From: Bacillus manliponensis | Lineage (GTDB): Bacteria; Bacillota; Bacilli; Bacillales; Bacillaceae_G | DNA: 47,958 nt | Assembly (NCBI RefSeq): GCF_000712595.1 | Contig: NZ_JOTN01000026.1 | Span: forward strand, 1 to 47,958 | Direction of reading: 5' to 3' | Shown: positions 7,241 to 15,603 of the stretch, piece after piece | How the letters are laid out: each line of letters begins with the position of its first letter | Position numbering within the stretch: the first letter of the stretch is position 1 | Made by a program: the position numbers and the translations under genes | The notes under the pieces: model-generated | The model's database searches: none | What the model was told of the DNA's origin: nothing | What the model saw: only the letters and a program-made list of their open reading frames with translations

Positions 7241-8209
7241 ATGAATAAAAGGTTATTAACATTAGGAATGGCAACAGTATTAAGTATTGGTCTTGCAGCT
7301 TGCGGTAGCGCGGAGAAAAGTGCTACAGAGCAGAAGCCAAAAAGTAAAGAAACGGAAACGAAGAAAACAGAAGAGAGAAAGATTACATATCTTGATCAAC
7401 AATATACAGTTCCAGGAGAAACAAAGAAAATTGTAACGGCTAGTTTAGAGTCGATGGAAGATGCAGCGGTTCTTGGAGTAAAACCAGTTGGTGCGATTAC
7501 AGTTGCTGGTGAACTTCCTAAGTATTTAGAAAAAGAATTAAAAGGTGCAAAATCAATTGGTGAAAAAATGGAGCCTAATTTTGAAACACTTCTACAATTA
7601 AAGCCAGATGTTATTACAGGAAGTTCAAAGTTTCCAGCAGAAACAGCAGAGAAATTCACAAAAATAGCGCCAACATTCCCTGTTTCACACATTTCAACAA
7701 ACTGGGAAGCAAACTTAAAATTAATGGGTGAACTAACTGGTAATGAGAAGAAAGCAGAAAAAGTGATTAAAGATTATAAAGCGGATGCAGAAAAAGCGAA
7801 AGAAAAAATTGCTCCTAAATTAAAAGATAAAAAAGTTGTTGTTGTTAGACTAAGGGGTGGAAACTTAAACGTATATCCGAAAGATGTTTATTTCAATCCA
7901 GTTGTGTATAGCGATTTAGGATTATCTGTGCCAGCTGAAATTGAAGCCGTAAAAGCGCAGGAAACAATTGCGTTAGAAAAAATGGCAGAAATGAATCCGG
8001 ATTATATTTTCTTACAGTTTGAGGAAAGTGAAAATGCAAATAATCCAAAAGTGTTAGAAGACCTACAAAACAATCCGATTTGGCAGAGCATTCAAGCTGT
8101 CAAAGATAAAAAAGTATTTGTAAACACTGTTGATCCAATGGCACAAGGTGGTACAGCTTGGAGTAAAGTGGAATTTTTAAAAGCTGCAGAAAAGCATTTA
8201 GCTAAATAG
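7241..8209 (+). CDS. feuA: Ferric catecholate siderophore-binding lipoprotein FeuA
   Basis: 322 residues. Lipoprotein signal with lipobox LAAC (Cys21). Class III periplasmic-binding-type fold that captures ferric bacillibactin and enterobactin outside the membrane. Close match to B. subtilis FeuA: SLESMEDAAVLGV, GEKMEPNFETLLQLKPDVI, FPVSHISTNWEANL, QGGTAWSKVEFLKAA near the C-terminus. VVRLRGGNLNVYP carries the family Arg that contacts the catecholate. First gene of an operon with both permeases and the trilactone hydrolase; the ATPase gene is absent, as in B. subtilis, where YusV (FeuV) is encoded elsewhere. Regulated by Fur, inferred from 7094-7114. Confidence 0.93.
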   Translation: MNKRLLTLGMATVLSIGLAACGSAEKSATEQKPKSKETETKKTEERKITYLDQQYTVPGETKKIVTASLESMEDAAVLGVKPVGAITVAGELPKYLEKELKGAKSIGEKMEPNFETLLQLKPDVITGSSKFPAETAEKFTKIAPTFPVSHISTNWEANLKLMGELTGNEKKAEKVIKDYKADAEKAKEKIAPKLKDKKVVVVRLRGGNLNVYPKDVYFNPVVYSDLGLSVPAEIEAVKAQETIALEKMAEMNPDYIFLQFEESENANNPKVLEDLQNNPIWQSIQAVKDKKVFVNTVDPMAQGGTAWSKVEFLKAAEKHLAK

Positions 8210-8218
8210 TAAGGTGCG

Positions 8219-9235
8219 TTGAATGATATGCAAACTAGAAATGTTATACCAATTGTCATATTATGTGTATCTCCTGTTGTGATTGTACTGACAATTGTCG
8301 CTTCCATTTTGTATGGCGCAAAGCAAATTGATGTGATGACAGTTTGGAATGCTTTCTTTCATTTTGATAAAGGAAATGTAGATCACAATATTATTATGAC
8401 TTCCCGGTTGCCTAGAGTAGTCGGTGCACTGCTTGTTGGTGCGTTTCTAGCAATATCAGGAGCACTTATGCAGGGGATGACAAGAAACTATCTTGCGTCC
8501 CCTTCTATTATGGGGGTTACAGATGGATCTGCCTTCGTAATTACGTTATGTATGGTGCTCGCTCCGGGAATGTCATCTGTAAATTTAATTGTATGCTCAA
8601 TCATCGGCTCTGCGTTAGGAGCTGGTATTGTATTTGGATTTGGTGCGTTGCTTAAAAATGGATTATCCCCTGTACGTTTAGCGATTATTGGTACAGTAAT
8701 TGGAACATTTTTAAGTAGTGTGTCTGCAGCGATTGCTTCTTATTTCCAAGTCTCGCAAAACATTAGTTTTTGGTACAACGCTCGGTTACATCAAATTGAT
8801 CCCAATCTATTAAAGTTAGCAATTCCATTTGGTATTGTGGGAATGATATTAGCACTTTTCCTTTCTAAATCCATTACGATTCTTTCGCTTGGTGATGAAG
8901 TCTCTGTCGGATTAGGACAGCGAACTAAACTTGTAAAGTTGCTTTCAATTTTTACAGTCGTTTGTTTAACGGGGACTGCTGTTGCTTTAGTTGGGAAAAT
9001 TGGCTTTGTTGGGCTTATTATTCCGCATATAACTCGGTTTATAATTGGTTCAGACTACCGCTGGGTTATTCCGTGTGCTGGCGTAATTGGTGGCGTATTT
9101 TTAGCTTTATGTGATGTAGTAAGTAGATTTGTAAATTATCCGTTTGAAACACCAATAGGGGTTGTAACAGCGATGATTGGCGTTCCATTCTTCCTTTATT
9201 TAATCCGAACGAGAGGGGGAGAACGTCATGCTTAA
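8219..9235 (+). CDS. feuB: FecCD-type siderophore permease FeuB
   Basis: About 335 residues, ten or so hydrophobic segments. FecCD signatures: RLPRVVGALLVGAFLAISGA, MQGMTRNYLASPSIMGVTDG and GFVGLIIPHITRF. One half of the heterodimeric channel for ferric bacillibactin. Start is either TTG 8219 or ATG 8228; the ATG lies 11 bases after AAGGTG and the TTG only 2, so ATG is favoured by spacing. It begins nine bases after feuA and overlaps feuC by eight bases, consistent with translational coupling. Confidence 0.92.
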   Translation: MNDMQTRNVIPIVILCVSPVVIVLTIVASILYGAKQIDVMTVWNAFFHFDKGNVDHNIIMTSRLPRVVGALLVGAFLAISGALMQGMTRNYLASPSIMGVTDGSAFVITLCMVLAPGMSSVNLIVCSIIGSALGAGIVFGFGALLKNGLSPVRLAIIGTVIGTFLSSVSAAIASYFQVSQNISFWYNARLHQIDPNLLKLAIPFGIVGMILALFLSKSITILSLGDEVSVGLGQRTKLVKLLSIFTVVCLTGTAVALVGKIGFVGLIIPHITRFIIGSDYRWVIPCAGVIGGVFLALCDVVSRFVNYPFETPIGVVTAMIGVPFFLYLIRTRGGERHA

Positions 9236-10250
9236 ACCAACAAAGGTGCGTTATGCAACTACACTTACTATTTTAATATGTCTGATTATGATGGCGATGT
9301 ATATTAGTATAACGAACGGTACGTTTGATATGTCGATTACTGATATTATTCGTACATTATTGCGCATAAATCCAATTCCAGAGCATGATTTAGTCATCTT
9401 TGATTTTCGCTTACCGAGAATCGTTATTGCGGCTCTAGTTGGACTGAGCCTTGGGGTAGCTGGAGCTGCACTGCAAGGTATTACGAAAAATGGTTTAGCT
9501 GATCCGGGGATTTTAGGAGTGAATGCCGGAGCTGGAGCTGCAATTGTGATTTTTATGTTTTTCTTTCAAGGACAAATAAATGGAACGGATTGGCTGTCAG
9601 TCATGACGATGCCTATCTTTGGTTTAGTTGGTGGTTTAGGAGCAGCAATACTGATTTATATATTTTCCTGGCAACATGGTAAATTAGATGCGCAGCGCCT
9701 TTTACTAACTGGAATTGCGATTGGTTCAGGCTTTGGTGCGTTATCATTATACGTATCACTGAAAATGAAAGCAGCTGATTTTGAAATGGCGACTGTATGG
9801 GTGTCAGGAAGTATATATAATGCAAACTGGAAGTACATTGTTGCGATGTTACCGTGGGTAATCATTTTGATTCCTATTATTAAAAGAAAAGCATACATAC
9901 TTGATATGTTTCAGTTAGAAGAAACGAGAATGAAGAGTTTAGGCGTATTAGTAGAAAGAGAAAAATCAATCCTTTTATTAAGTAGTATTGGGCTTGTGAG
10001 TGCATCAGTTTCTGTTTCGGGAAGTATTGGTTTTGTTGGATTGATGGCTCCTCATATTGCAAAACGTTTAGTTGGAGTGAGGCATCGTCAAGTAATTCCG
10101 GTATGCGGGGCAATTGGTATGCTTCTTGTCATTGTTTCGGACTTTATCGCAAAAACAATATTTCAGCCAATTGAAATACCGGTTGGAATTGTTATTTCAA
10201 TTATTGGTGTGCCGTACTTTTTATATTTGTTATATAAAACAAAAGCGTAA
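9228..10250 (+). CDS. feuC: FecCD-type siderophore permease FeuC
   Basis: 340 residues, polytopic. RLPRIVIAALVGLSLGVAGA, LQGITKNGLADPGILGVNAG and GSIGFVGLMAPHIAKRL are the FecCD family motifs. Second half of the channel with FeuB; both G-x5-PH loops are where the separately encoded ATPase docks. ATG follows GGGGGAG inside the end of feuB. Confidence 0.92.
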   Translation: MLKPTKVRYATTLTILICLIMMAMYISITNGTFDMSITDIIRTLLRINPIPEHDLVIFDFRLPRIVIAALVGLSLGVAGAALQGITKNGLADPGILGVNAGAGAAIVIFMFFFQGQINGTDWLSVMTMPIFGLVGGLGAAILIYIFSWQHGKLDAQRLLLTGIAIGSGFGALSLYVSLKMKAADFEMATVWVSGSIYNANWKYIVAMLPWVIILIPIIKRKAYILDMFQLEETRMKSLGVLVEREKSILLLSSIGLVSASVSVSGSIGFVGLMAPHIAKRLVGVRHRQVIPVCGAIGMLLVIVSDFIAKTIFQPIEIPVGIVISIIGVPYFLYLLYKTKA

Positions 10251-10270
10251 CGATGAAGGAGGAAAGTGCT

Positions 10271-11068
10271 GTGAAGAATCTTGCCGTAGGTGTAGAACAT
10301 TGGACAATGATTGGGAAAGAAAATGGTCGTACGTATGAAATTTATGTGTCAAATCCGAAACAACCTGCACCACCGTCTGGTTACCCTGTTATTTATGTAT
10401 TAGACGGTAATGCGTATTTTCAGCTATTTAAAGATGCGGTGAAAATCCAGTCTGTCCGTTCGGAAAAAACAGGTGTCACGCCTGCTATTGTTGTTGGAAT
10501 TGGCTATCCATCAGAAGACCATTTCTCTTCAGAAGATCGCGTGTATGATTTCACTCTTCCTGCATTACAACAGGCGTTGCCAAAAAGACCGGATGGAAGT
10601 GGATGGTCTAAGACAGGAGGAGCAGACGAGTTTTTCTGTTTCATAGAAGAGGAATTGAAACAGAAAGTAGAGGAGTGCTTCCCGATTGATAAAATGAAGC
10701 AAACAATCTTTGGACACTCCTTAGGTGGATTATTTTCTTTATATACATTGTTTGCAAAAACAGAGGCATTTCAAACATATTTTATATGTAGTCCATCTAT
10801 TTGGTGGAACAATGAAGCAGTTCTTGAGAAAGAAGCACAGTTTATAGAAACATTACAGCATGTAGAGAATGAGATTGGTGTGTTCTTAACAGTTGAAGGT
10901 ATTGGGAAGGATCATATGTATCGTGATGCAAAAGCATTGTCGGAAAGGTTGCTTGCTTTAAAGCATAGTAAACTAAGATTAGAGTTTCATGGTGCGGAAG
11001 AGGAAAACCATGCTTCTGTCGTACCAACGATGCTAAGTAGAGCATTACGCTTTATAAGTAATCAATAA
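10271..11068 (+). CDS. besA: Ferric bacillibactin trilactone esterase, BesA type
   Basis: About 265 residues. Alpha/beta hydrolase of the enterochelin esterase (Fes/YbbA/BesA) family that opens the triserine or trithreonine trilactone so that iron is released in the cytosol. GHSLGG (nucleophile Ser) near residue 155 and YVLDGNAYFQLFKDAV at the N-terminus are typical; the His is probably in EENHASVVPTML. No signal peptide, fitting a cytoplasmic enzyme. GTG 10271 lies 8 bases after AAGGAGG; the upstream ATG 10253 overlaps that site. Same gene order as feuABC-ybbA in B. subtilis. Confidence 0.88.
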   Translation: MKNLAVGVEHWTMIGKENGRTYEIYVSNPKQPAPPSGYPVIYVLDGNAYFQLFKDAVKIQSVRSEKTGVTPAIVVGIGYPSEDHFSSEDRVYDFTLPALQQALPKRPDGSGWSKTGGADEFFCFIEEELKQKVEECFPIDKMKQTIFGHSLGGLFSLYTLFAKTEAFQTYFICSPSIWWNNEAVLEKEAQFIETLQHVENEIGVFLTVEGIGKDHMYRDAKALSERLLALKHSKLRLEFHGAEEENHASVVPTMLSRALRFISNQ

Positions 11069-11073
11069 TAAGG

Positions 11074-11112
11074 AAAAAGGTAAGTGCATGAAGAATAAGC
11101 ACTTACCTTTTT
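11074..11112. terminator. Bidirectional terminator, besA / methyltransferase
   Basis: Arms AAAAAGGTAAGTGC / GCACTTACCTTTTT, perfect, with T-runs on both strands. It separates convergent genes and overlaps the 3' end of the minus-strand gene. Confidence 0.9.
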
Positions 11113-11804
11113 ATTGCCCAAAAACCATCAATTAGAAAGCTTGTAAAAAAGCGAGTAATTATTGTGAAACCACAGTCTTGTAGCAATATTATCATTTCTT
11201 TTTCTGTGATGGGATGTATATCTGTCCCAAAAGAAGATTCAAACCGTTCCCAATCTTCTTTTGGGACATGATTTTGTCGCATATGATTACGCCAAGCTTT
11301 CATTTGTATGGAAAAAGAATTTGAGTTTGGATTCCCATTTATGGCACAGATGAAAAATGGTGCACCAGGTTTTAAGCGCTGCTGGATTTGCATAATCAAA
11401 TCTCGTTTTTCAGAAGTGTTTCGTATGAAATGTAGAACGAGTATACATGTTGCAGCGTTAAATCGCTCATCGTCTTGCAACTCAAGAACAGTTCCATTAA
11501 TAAGAGTCACTTCATTTTGTATGTCATTGTTTCGTATGCGTTGTTTTGCTAACTGTAACATAGACTGTGATGGATCGATACCAGTAAATTGTAATGTTGC
11601 ATCTTTCTTCCCAAGTGTAAGAATTTCTTGACCACCACCAGCCCCAGCAATAAGTATGTGTGGTGATTTAAGTTTGCCGGATAACATAGAGGGAAGAAAA
11701 TTACCAATCATATTATAAAGTGTATAATACCCTGGGATTTTAATAGGAATCATTTGTTCATACTCATGTACAGTTGCATCGTTCCAATTGCTTGCTGTTG
11801 ACAT
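11103..11804 (-). CDS. Class I SAM-dependent methyltransferase
   Basis: 233 residues, cytosolic. SAM-binding motif I is ILIAGAGGGQEIL (residues about 50-62), motif II acidic residue in FTGIDPSQSML, post-motif region NAATCILVLHFI and RLKPGAPFFICAI. Methyltransf_11/25 fold. Start ATG 11804 with ribosome site GAGGTG. Divergently transcribed from the LuxR-type regulator, which could control it. Substrate not predictable. Confidence 0.85.
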   Translation of the reverse strand: MSTASNWNDATVHEYEQMIPIKIPGYYTLYNMIGNFLPSMLSGKLKSPHILIAGAGGGQEILTLGKKDATLQFTGIDPSQSMLQLAKQRIRNNDIQNEVTLINGTVLELQDDERFNAATCILVLHFIRNTSEKRDLIMQIQQRLKPGAPFFICAINGNPNSNSFSIQMKAWRNHMRQNHVPKEDWERFESSFGTDIHPITEKEMIILLQDCGFTIITRFFTSFLIDGFWAIKR

Positions 11805-11898
11805 TTTTTACACCTCTTTTTATAAAATAAATACTCTTCACATTTATTATGGAAGTGTAGAAGGTGAGAAACAATCCCAGAAATATGGGGGGAGAATG

Positions 11899-12972
11899 AT
11901 GGGGAAAAGAAGAGATGAAATGATAAAAGAAATTGAATTGCTAATGCATACAACGAGCTGTATAACAGCATTTCAAACGGCTGTTATTAAAACATTGCGC
12001 GCTACGATTTCCTTTCAGAATGTATGTTTTACAACAGTTGATCCGTATACGTTGCTATCGACAGGAGCTTATACAGATGAACGGATTGAACGGATTCATC
12101 ATCAGCTTTTTATGAACGAATATGGTGAACAAGACTATAACAGGCATGAGGAATTAGTTAAATATGTACCGCACGTTGCTTCATTAAGTAAAGCAACATG
12201 CGGTAATTTGATGAAGAGTAAGCGTTATCGAAATGTTTTAAAGTTTGCCGGACTAGGGGATGAGCTGAGAGTTGCTTTTGTATATAAAAGGAAATGCTGG
12301 GGATTTCTTAGTTTGTTCCGTAATGAAGATGAACCATTTTTTTCGGATGAAGATTGCACGTATCTCATTTCTATTATGCCTGCAATCGCGAAGGTATTAC
12401 GTGTAAAAAGTGTGATGTTACCTATTACGAAAGAATGGAGCATGATTAAAACAGGAATGATTGTTGTCAATGATTATTTTCAGCCGTTATTTTTGAATAA
12501 AGGCGGGGAGGAATGGCTATCTCGACTGCAAAAGTGGGAAGGCCTACAAGAAGGAGATTTGCCGCGGCCGGTTCGCGCAGTGTGTTCTCGCGTGGCATCA
12601 CCTAATACCTTAGGTGATGTAGCGAAGATTTGTATGTATACGCCGGATAGGCAGATTGTCATGATTAAGGCTAGTAAAATGAGTGGTGACCATAATCAGG
12701 TATGTTATACAGTTTCATTTGAAAGGGCTCAGCAAGAAGATATCTTTCACCTTTTAGCTGAGGGATATGATTTTTCAGTGCGAGAAAAGCAGGTTGTGGA
12801 GCGAGTAATGAAAGGAGAATCGACGAAACAAATTGCTATCTATTTAAATATGTCAACTTATACCGTTCAAGATCATTTAAAGTCAATCTTTGCTAAAGTA
12901 GGGATAGGTAGTCGGAATGAATTAGTATGGGAATTGTTTTTAAAACATAGCATTCTTGATGAAGTGGAATGA
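11899..12972 (+). CDS. LuxR-type transcriptional regulator with N-terminal sensor region
   Basis: About 357 residues from ATG 11899, set by GGGGGGAG just upstream; the longer frame from 11788 overlaps the divergent gene's start and is unlikely. The C-terminal 60 residues are a LuxR/GerE HTH: FSVREKQVVERVMKG, STKQIAIYLNMSTYTVQDHL and KSIFAKVGIGSRNEL. The first 180 residues look GAF-like (sensor), then a middle region with two Cys that may be PAS-like. No receiver Asp pocket, so not a response regulator. Target unknown; the divergent methyltransferase is a candidate. Confidence 0.82.
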   Translation: MGKRRDEMIKEIELLMHTTSCITAFQTAVIKTLRATISFQNVCFTTVDPYTLLSTGAYTDERIERIHHQLFMNEYGEQDYNRHEELVKYVPHVASLSKATCGNLMKSKRYRNVLKFAGLGDELRVAFVYKRKCWGFLSLFRNEDEPFFSDEDCTYLISIMPAIAKVLRVKSVMLPITKEWSMIKTGMIVVNDYFQPLFLNKGGEEWLSRLQKWEGLQEGDLPRPVRAVCSRVASPNTLGDVAKICMYTPDRQIVMIKASKMSGDHNQVCYTVSFERAQQEDIFHLLAEGYDFSVREKQVVERVMKGESTKQIAIYLNMSTYTVQDHLKSIFAKVGIGSRNELVWELFLKHSILDEVE

Positions 12973-13140
12973 AAAAGAATTGCTATTTTCCGTATAAAAC
13001 GATAAAATGCTATCGATAAGGCTTAGTTGTGCGATACATAGTTGAAATTCGAAGTATTGTCACATTCTCACAGTGTATAATATGTTAAAATAGGTGAGCT
13101 AGCTATATATGGAAAAGAGAAAGAGGGAGTGAACAATTCG

Positions 13141-13677
13141 ATGAACCATTCAACGAATCAGAAGAGTTATACTTCGATTGTGATAACACTTTCTGTAATT
13201 GTTAACGCAATAATTTTATTTTTGTTTTTTGGACCTGTTGGCTATGGGGGAGAAGTGTCCTTTGATGTCAAAATTTTACCGATGTTAAATGCTATTTTTA
13301 ATAGCTTTACATTTGTATTTTTACTAGCGGCATTGTTTGCGATTTTAAAAAAGAATGTGAAATTGCATAGAGGATTTATTTTTGCAGCATTTACAACAAC
13401 ACTGCTGTTTTGTGTATCGTACTTAACGTATCACTACATTGCGCCTCCAACAAGTTATGGCGGCGAAGGGATTATTAAATATGTGTATTTCTTCATTTTA
13501 ATTACACATATTATTCTAGCAGCGATTATCGTACCACTTGCGCTATTTTCTTTAGTGTACGGGGTAACAAATCAATTAACGCGTCACCGTAAAATCGTTC
13601 GTTGGACGATGCCAATTTGGTTATATGTAAGTTTGACAGGGGTTATTGTTTATTTAATGATTTCACCTTACTATTAA
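13141..13677 (+). CDS. DUF420 membrane protein (YozB/CtaM-like)
   Basis: About 178 residues with five hydrophobic segments. Pattern of DUF420: LPMLNAIFNSFTFVFLL, KLHRGFIFAAFTTTLLF with a His after the second segment, YLTYHY and ITHIILAAIIVPLALF with another His, then RHRKIVRWTMPIWLYVSLTG. The conserved His residues could bind heme or copper; DUF420 members (CtaM) help mature cytochrome aa3 oxidase in Firmicutes. ATG 13141 lies 11 bases after GAGGGAG; GTG 13129 overlaps it. Its role with the ctaB product in oxidase assembly is inference. Confidence 0.8.
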   Translation: MNHSTNQKSYTSIVITLSVIVNAIILFLFFGPVGYGGEVSFDVKILPMLNAIFNSFTFVFLLAALFAILKKNVKLHRGFIFAAFTTTLLFCVSYLTYHYIAPPTSYGGEGIIKYVYFFILITHIILAAIIVPLALFSLVYGVTNQLTRHRKIVRWTMPIWLYVSLTGVIVYLMISPYY

Positions 13678-13714
13678 AAAAATCTCAGCTATTTGTTTAG
13701 CTGAGATTTTTTTT
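13675..13714 (+). terminator. Terminator of the DUF420 gene
   Basis: AAAAATCTCAGCTA / TAGCTGAGATTTTT, 6-base loop, then more T. Confidence 0.92.
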
Positions 13715-13760
13715 ATTTCCACCAAGTTACATTTGTATTTATTGAGAGTACACCGGCAAC

Positions 13761-13846
13761 AGATAAACAGCTCGTAAAAGCCCGATTGGTTGGGCTAACA
13801 ATCAGTGGAGGATGGAGAACCCCCACTGATTGAAGTTTCATTTTAT
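13761..13846 (+). repeat. Structured intergenic repeat, copy 2
   Basis: Second copy of the element at 296-383. Here the 5' half can also pair, AGCCC / GGGCT, which copy 1 cannot. The 3' hairpin has arms CAATCAGTGG and CCACTGATTG. Confidence 0.75.
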
Positions 13847-13919
13847 TTACAAGCGCAAATGTTATCATGAATTGTTTTGTATGTTGATGAAGTTTTTTAT
13901 GATGACATTTGCAAGTCTA

Positions 13920-14159
13920 TTAAAAGGGATAGATAGTTTTACCAGTTAAAATGTTGTAAGCGGTGCAAAATTGTATTTTTGTATATTCTGTTTTATTTTG
14001 GAGGCAATCATCAGTAACGATAGTATGAAAAGAACGAAGTAAACAATTTAATGCAAAGTATAATTCTTCTTCTGAGCATTTTTGTTGTTTCGTTGCTGTT
14101 GATAAAATTAGATCTTCTAATAATGCGTCCAGTTTCATAGTAGCTTGTCCAGTTTTCAT
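13920..14159 (-). CDS. Small hypothetical protein
   Basis: 79 residues from ATG 14159 (MKTGQATMKLDALL), set by GGAGAGGAT. The ATG further upstream (14186) would put that ribosome site inside the gene. Helical, with LDALLEDLILSTATKQQK and CLLRSFHTIVTDDCLQ; two or three Cys. Not recognised. It sits upstream of and divergent from miaA. Confidence 0.6.
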   Translation of the reverse strand: MKTGQATMKLDALLEDLILSTATKQQKCSEEELYFALNCLLRSFHTIVTDDCLQNKTEYTKIQFCTAYNILTGKTIYPF

Positions 14160-14355
14160 AATATCCTCTCCATTTCTTTTTAGCATGTATATGAGTAGGG
14201 AGGATAAAATATGCCGATAAAAGTATTTTTTTATAAGTATAGATTAAAAAATTTCATTCACCGCATTATAAGTACTTGCATTGTAACTGTTAAAATTGAT
14301 AAGATTGGATATAATGAACAGGTAAATTATTTTTACATAAAGAGAGTTGAAAGAT

Positions 14356-15309
14356 ATGGGAGAAACAAAGCGCGAGAAAGTTGTTGTCATCATTGGACCT
14401 ACAGCAGTAGGGAAAACAAAATTAAGCATCGATCTTGCGAAAGCTTTACACGGTGAAGTCATCAGTGGTGATTCCATGCAAGTATACCGTAAGATGGATA
14501 TTGGTACAGCGAAAGTAACTGCAGAGGAAATGAATGGAATCCCGCATTATATGATTGATATAAAAAACCCTGAAGAGGCTTTTTCAGTTGCGGAGTTTCA
14601 AAGTCGTGTACGCGAACATATTCAGGATATTTCAAGCCGTGGAAAGTTACCTATTATTGTTGGTGGAACAGGATTATATGTTCAATCTGTATTATATGAC
14701 TATCAGTTCTCAGAAGAACCTGGAGATGTTATTTACAGAGAAAAGCTAGAAGTACTTGCAAGTGAACATGGTGTGGAATATGTACATAACATGCTGCAAG
14801 AAATTGATCCTGAAAGTGCGAAACGTATTCATCCGAACAATGTAAGGAGGGTCATTCGTGCTTTAGAAATTTTCCATACGACAGGAAAAACGATGAGTGA
14901 TCAACTTGACGAGCAAGAAACGGAACTGCTGTATGATGTTGCTTTCATTGGCTTGACGATGGACCGAGCTCTACTATATGATCGTATTAATTTACGTGTT
15001 GACCTTATGATGGAGCAAGGTTTATTACAAGAAGTGAAGAATTTATATGAAGATGGTGTGCGAGACTGTCAATCTATTCAAGCAATTGGATATAAAGAGC
15101 TATATGAATATTTAGAAGGTCGTACATCATTAGAAGAAGCAGTAACTGCACTGAAAACAAATTCACGTCGCTATGCAAAACGTCAATTAACATGGTTCCG
15201 CAATAAAATGGACGTGGAATGGTTTAATATGACGAGTGGTGAAAAAACAACTGAAATTTTGCAGTACATAGAAGGAAAGCTACAAGTTAAGTCGAATAAT
15301 AATTTGTAG
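14356..15309 (+). CDS. miaA: tRNA dimethylallyltransferase MiaA
   Basis: 317 residues. Transfers dimethylallyl to N6 of A37 in tRNAs reading UNN codons. P-loop IIGPTAVGKTKLS at the N-terminus, DSMQVYR, IPHYMIDI, IIVGGTGLYVQS, QAIGYKELYEYL and the RRYAKRQLTWFRN motif near the end are diagnostic. Start ATG 14356 (MGETKREK); TTG 14347 is three codons upstream and less likely. Followed 21 bases later by hfq, the ancestral order. Confidence 0.97.
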   Translation: MGETKREKVVVIIGPTAVGKTKLSIDLAKALHGEVISGDSMQVYRKMDIGTAKVTAEEMNGIPHYMIDIKNPEEAFSVAEFQSRVREHIQDISSRGKLPIIVGGTGLYVQSVLYDYQFSEEPGDVIYREKLEVLASEHGVEYVHNMLQEIDPESAKRIHPNNVRRVIRALEIFHTTGKTMSDQLDEQETELLYDVAFIGLTMDRALLYDRINLRVDLMMEQGLLQEVKNLYEDGVRDCQSIQAIGYKELYEYLEGRTSLEEAVTALKTNSRRYAKRQLTWFRNKMDVEWFNMTSGEKTTEILQYIEGKLQVKSNNNL

Positions 15310-15330
15310 AGAAAAAGAGGAGGATTCGAC

Positions 15331-15555
15331 ATGAAGCAATCAATCAATATTCAAGATCAATTTTTAAATCAACTCCGTAAAGAGAATACGTTTGTGACGC
15401 TGTACTTATTAAATGGTTTCCAGCTTCGCGGTTTAATCAAAGGTTTCGATAATTTTACAGTATTATTGGAAACAGAAGGTAAGCAACAGCTTATTTATAA
15501 ACATGCAATTTCTACATTTGTGCCACAAAAAAATGTAGCAATCGAACTAGAATAG
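15331..15555 (+). CDS. hfq: RNA chaperone Hfq
   Basis: 74 residues, full-length for a Firmicute Hfq. Sm1 motif [20 protein letters not shown] and [20 protein letters not shown], Sm2 motif YKHAIST. Forms a hexameric ring binding sRNA and poly-A/AG-rich RNA. AGGAGGA ribosome site. Probably cotranscribed with miaA; terminator at 15569. Confidence 0.97.
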   Translation: MKQSINIQDQFLNQLRKENTFVTLYLLNGFQLRGLIKGFDNFTVLLETEGKQQLIYKHAISTFVPQKNVAIELE

Positions 15556-15568
15556 TCTATACATAAGG

Positions 15569-15603
15569 AAGACCCTCTATTTTTATTAGAGGGTCTTGTT
15601 TTT
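15569..15603. terminator. Terminator between hfq and the convergent recombinase gene
   Basis: AAGACCCTCTA / TAGAGGGTCTT, 7-base loop; overlaps the recombinase stop codon. Confidence 0.85.

Noticed and set aside
11788-11898. N-terminal extension of the LuxR-type regulator
   Set aside because: It would overlap the divergent methyltransferase start, and a strong ribosome site precedes ATG 11899.
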